A stretch of DNA of 7,352 nt, from contig JAUXFR010000065.1 in the NCBI GenBank assembly GCA_030622805.1, forward strand, positions 1-7,352, given 5' to 3'. Numbering within the stretch: the stretch's first letter is position 1; each line of letters begins with the position of its first letter. Below are positions 6,535-7,352 of the stretch, piece after piece. This DNA is from Anaerolineae bacterium. GTDB taxonomy: Bacteria > Chloroflexota > Anaerolineae > Anaerolineales > UBA4823. The notes beneath the pieces were generated by a model, which saw only the letters and a list, made by a program, of their open reading frames with translations, searched no databases and was not told where the DNA came from. The position numbers were made by a program, and so were the translations under genes.

Positions 6535-6650
6535 CGCCCAATTCGATTGGGCTGCTACCCAGGGAAGCGTGTTTTATCCAAGGGCAAATTCTATCCCAGG
6601 GTAAGAGACCAACCGTATTGGTCGTCACGTGCAGATGATTGGGTGATACC
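6535..6650 (+). other. Non-coding stretch with several adjoining stems, possible structured RNA
   Basis: Between the ftsH terminator and the next promoter, three non-overlapping stems follow each other with 3-base spacers. Stem A is GCCCAAT 6536-6542 with ATTGGGC 6546-6552. Stem B is TACCCAGGGA 6556-6565 with TCCCAGGGTA 6594-6603, nine pairs around one A-A mismatch. Stem C is GACCAA 6607-6612 with TTGGTC 6618-6623. A competing pairing exists: 6535-6542 can pair instead with ATTGGGTG at 6638-6645. The motif C-C-A-GGG-like recurs at 6558, 6578 and 6595. No credible protein is encoded on either strand. A promoter for it is unclear (TTGTGG 6475 with CATAAT 6498 overlaps the terminator and is weak), so it may be an unexpressed remnant. 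I recognise no known RNA family. Confidence 0.35.
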
Positions 6651-6699
6651 AAGATTGAATATTTCTTGATTTTATAACTAATTACCTGTAAATGCGAAA

Positions 6700-6757
6700 T
6701 GTTTAATAAACACAATATAAATATTAAATATATTGATAAATAACTTGACAATATCAA
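6700..6757 (+). repeat. Cluster of AT-rich palindromes upstream of the SHOCT-like gene promoter
   Basis: TGTTTAATAAACA at 6700-6712 has 6-bp arms around one A. CAATATA 6713-6719 pairs with TATATTG 6729-6735. TTGATA 6733-6738 pairs with TATCAA 6752-6757 and encloses the -35 box. The whole of about 6660-6745 is strongly AT-rich, which would also suit an UP element. Some of these palindromes may be by-products of base composition. Confidence 0.4.
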
Positions 6758-6772
6758 ATAAATGTGTATAAT
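6745..6772 (+). promoter_or_regulatory. Consensus sigma-70 promoter of the SHOCT-like gene
   Basis: TTGACA at 6745-6750 and TATAAT at 6767-6772 both match the consensus in all six positions, with a 16-base spacer. Transcription would start near 6779, leaving a leader of about 54 bases that contains the perfect palindrome ATTATATATAAT (6789-6800). It is the best-matching promoter in the window. Confidence 0.9.
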
Positions 6773-6820
6773 ATATGTATAAATGACAATTATATATAAT
6801 ATGGTACAAGAAATCGAGTG

Positions 6821-6826
6821 AAGGAG
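6821..6826 (+). promoter_or_regulatory. Ribosome binding site deciding the ATG start at 6833
   Basis: AAGGAG lies six bases before ATG 6833. An in-frame GTG at 6818 sits in front of this site and has no Shine-Dalgarno of its own, so it is rejected as the start. Confidence 0.85.
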
Positions 6827-6832
6827 TATCCG

Positions 6833-7228
6833 ATGAATACACAATTTCAACAGGGTCAAAAAGAGCGCATGAAAATACTGCAGATGGTTGAGAGTGGTCG
6901 GATAAGCGCCAATGAAGGAGCATCATTGCTTAAAACATTGGGTAAAGAACAGGAATCTGAGCCTATCACGGCGCAGGAAGATGGACTTGCTCCTAAATGG
7001 TTTCGAGTGCGGGTCACGGATACGATTACCGGAAAGCGCAAAGCGATCGTCAATATCCCCTTCGGCTTGATGGACTGGGGGTTGAAGATCGGTGCACAGT
7101 TTGCACCAGAAGTGTCCGATGTTGACATGACCGAGTTACGTCAGGCGCTGCGTTATGGAGTAGAAGGAAAAATCATTGATGTGCTGGACGAAGAAGATGG
7201 GGAGCACGTCGAGATCTATGTTGAATAA
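6833..7228 (+). CDS. SHOCT-like / YvlB-LiaX N-terminal-type small protein
   Basis: This is a 131-residue acidic soluble protein without membrane segments or signal peptide. Residues about 10-36 (ERMKILQMVESGRISANEGASLLKTL) match the short helical SHOCT-like domain found at the N-terminus of YvlB/LiaX-type proteins: a helix, a Gly turn (SGRIS), then a second helix with EGASLL. After a polar linker, residues about 55-131 form a second domain: WFRVRVTDTITGKRKAIVNIP, then GLMDWGLKIGAQFAP, then a helix (TELRQALRYG), and a strand ending in an acidic HVEIYVE. LiaX of enterococci senses cell-envelope stress; a similar role here is only a suggestion. The gene is transcribed from its own consensus promoter and has no partner in the window. 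The upstream palindromes suggest regulation. Confidence 0.85.
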   Translation: MNTQFQQGQKERMKILQMVESGRISANEGASLLKTLGKEQESEPITAQEDGLAPKWFRVRVTDTITGKRKAIVNIPFGLMDWGLKIGAQFAPEVSDVDMTELRQALRYGVEGKIIDVLDEEDGEHVEIYVE

Positions 7229-7271
7229 TATCTAATCCAAGATCACAATTTGGGGGATATAAACCAAAACC

Positions 7272-7280
7272 TGTTATACT
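7272..7280 (+). promoter_or_regulatory. Probable extended -10 promoter for a gene beyond the window
   Basis: TGTTATACT contains TGn followed by TATACT, five of six to the -10 consensus. A partial -35, TTGGGG at 7250-7255, lies 19 bases upstream, which is long. Transcription would start near 7287 and run out of the window to the right. Confidence 0.5.
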
Positions 7281-7284
7281 CACA

Positions 7285-7318
7285 CCAGGGTCATCAGCTG
7301 AATTGCTGATGATTCTGG
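7285..7318 (+). other. 14-bp hairpin, probable transcript leader
   Basis: CCAGGGTCATCAGC (7285-7298) pairs with GCTGATGATTCTGG (7305-7318) in a 14-bp stem including two G-U pairs, with loop TGAATT. No T-run follows on the + strand (CTTAATAATG), and none on the - strand, so it is a poor terminator for the preceding gene. It sits at the predicted start of the transcript from the promoter at 7272, where a 5' hairpin could protect the RNA. Confidence 0.55.
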
Positions 7319-7352
7319 CTTAATAATGATGATAGATAATATTCTCGTAACA

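Noticed and set aside
6463..6669. 68-residue + strand frame after ftsH starting MNQILWF
   Set aside because: It begins inside the arms of the ftsH terminator, has no ribosome binding site and resembles no protein I know. It crosses the structured non-coding block.
4545..6693. 13-base inverted match between 4545-4557 and 6681-6693 (ATTTACAGGTAAT and its complement) flanking ftsH, suggesting element ends
   Set aside because: At that distance one such 13-base match is expected about once by chance in a window this size; the arms do not extend and there is no target duplication or transposase.
6518..6859. 113-residue - strand frame rich in Ile, Leu and Tyr
   Set aside because: Its composition comes from translating the AT-rich promoter region; it crosses the consensus + strand promoter and start of the SHOCT-like gene and has no family-like motif.

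Overview
The window is a stretch of bacterial chromosome with every gene on the + strand. It carries the 3' end of an elongation factor P gene and six complete genes. No mobile element, CRISPR array, rRNA or tRNA was found. The protein styles (EF-P, a Cys-rich small protein, a HAD hydrolase, FabF/FabH, FtsH, a SHOCT-like small protein) and a recalled resemblance of the Cys-rich protein and HAD enzyme to Anaerolineae proteins suggest an uncultured Chloroflexota bacterium. That placement is inference from memory and was not tested by a search.

Region 1 (1-1794) is a tight cluster: the EF-P C-terminus, 16 nt, a 108-residue eight-cysteine protein, a 4-nt GTGA overlap, then a two-domain protein with a HAD phosphatase in front and a DinB/YfiT-like four-helix domain behind. 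Region 2 (1956-4369) is a type II fatty acid synthesis pair. fabF (condensing enzyme for elongation) overlaps fabH (initiating condensing enzyme) by ATGA. FabH carries an unusual tail of about 44 residues that looks like a basic amphipathic, membrane-binding helix. Region 3 (4370-6495) is ftsH, the membrane AAA+ zinc protease, with an extended -10 promoter, several inverted and direct repeats around that promoter, a GTG start and a strong intrinsic terminator. Region 4 (6496-7228) is an AT-rich non-coding stretch holding a cluster of compatible stems, then a consensus sigma-70 promoter driving a 131-residue SHOCT-like/YvlB-LiaX-type protein. The last 120 bases hold another probable extended -10 promoter whose transcript would begin with a 14-bp hairpin, serving a gene beyond the window.

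Fatty acid synthesis, membrane proteolysis and a probable envelope-related small protein give the window a loose membrane-homeostasis theme. FtsH controls lipid biosynthesis in some bacteria (LpxC in E. coli), but nothing here proves a functional link. The genes are mostly ordinary housekeeping genes. The less ordinary material is the FabH tail, the Cys-rich protein, the HAD-DinB fusion and the intergenic structures on both sides of ftsH. I do not see a clear novel multi-gene system.
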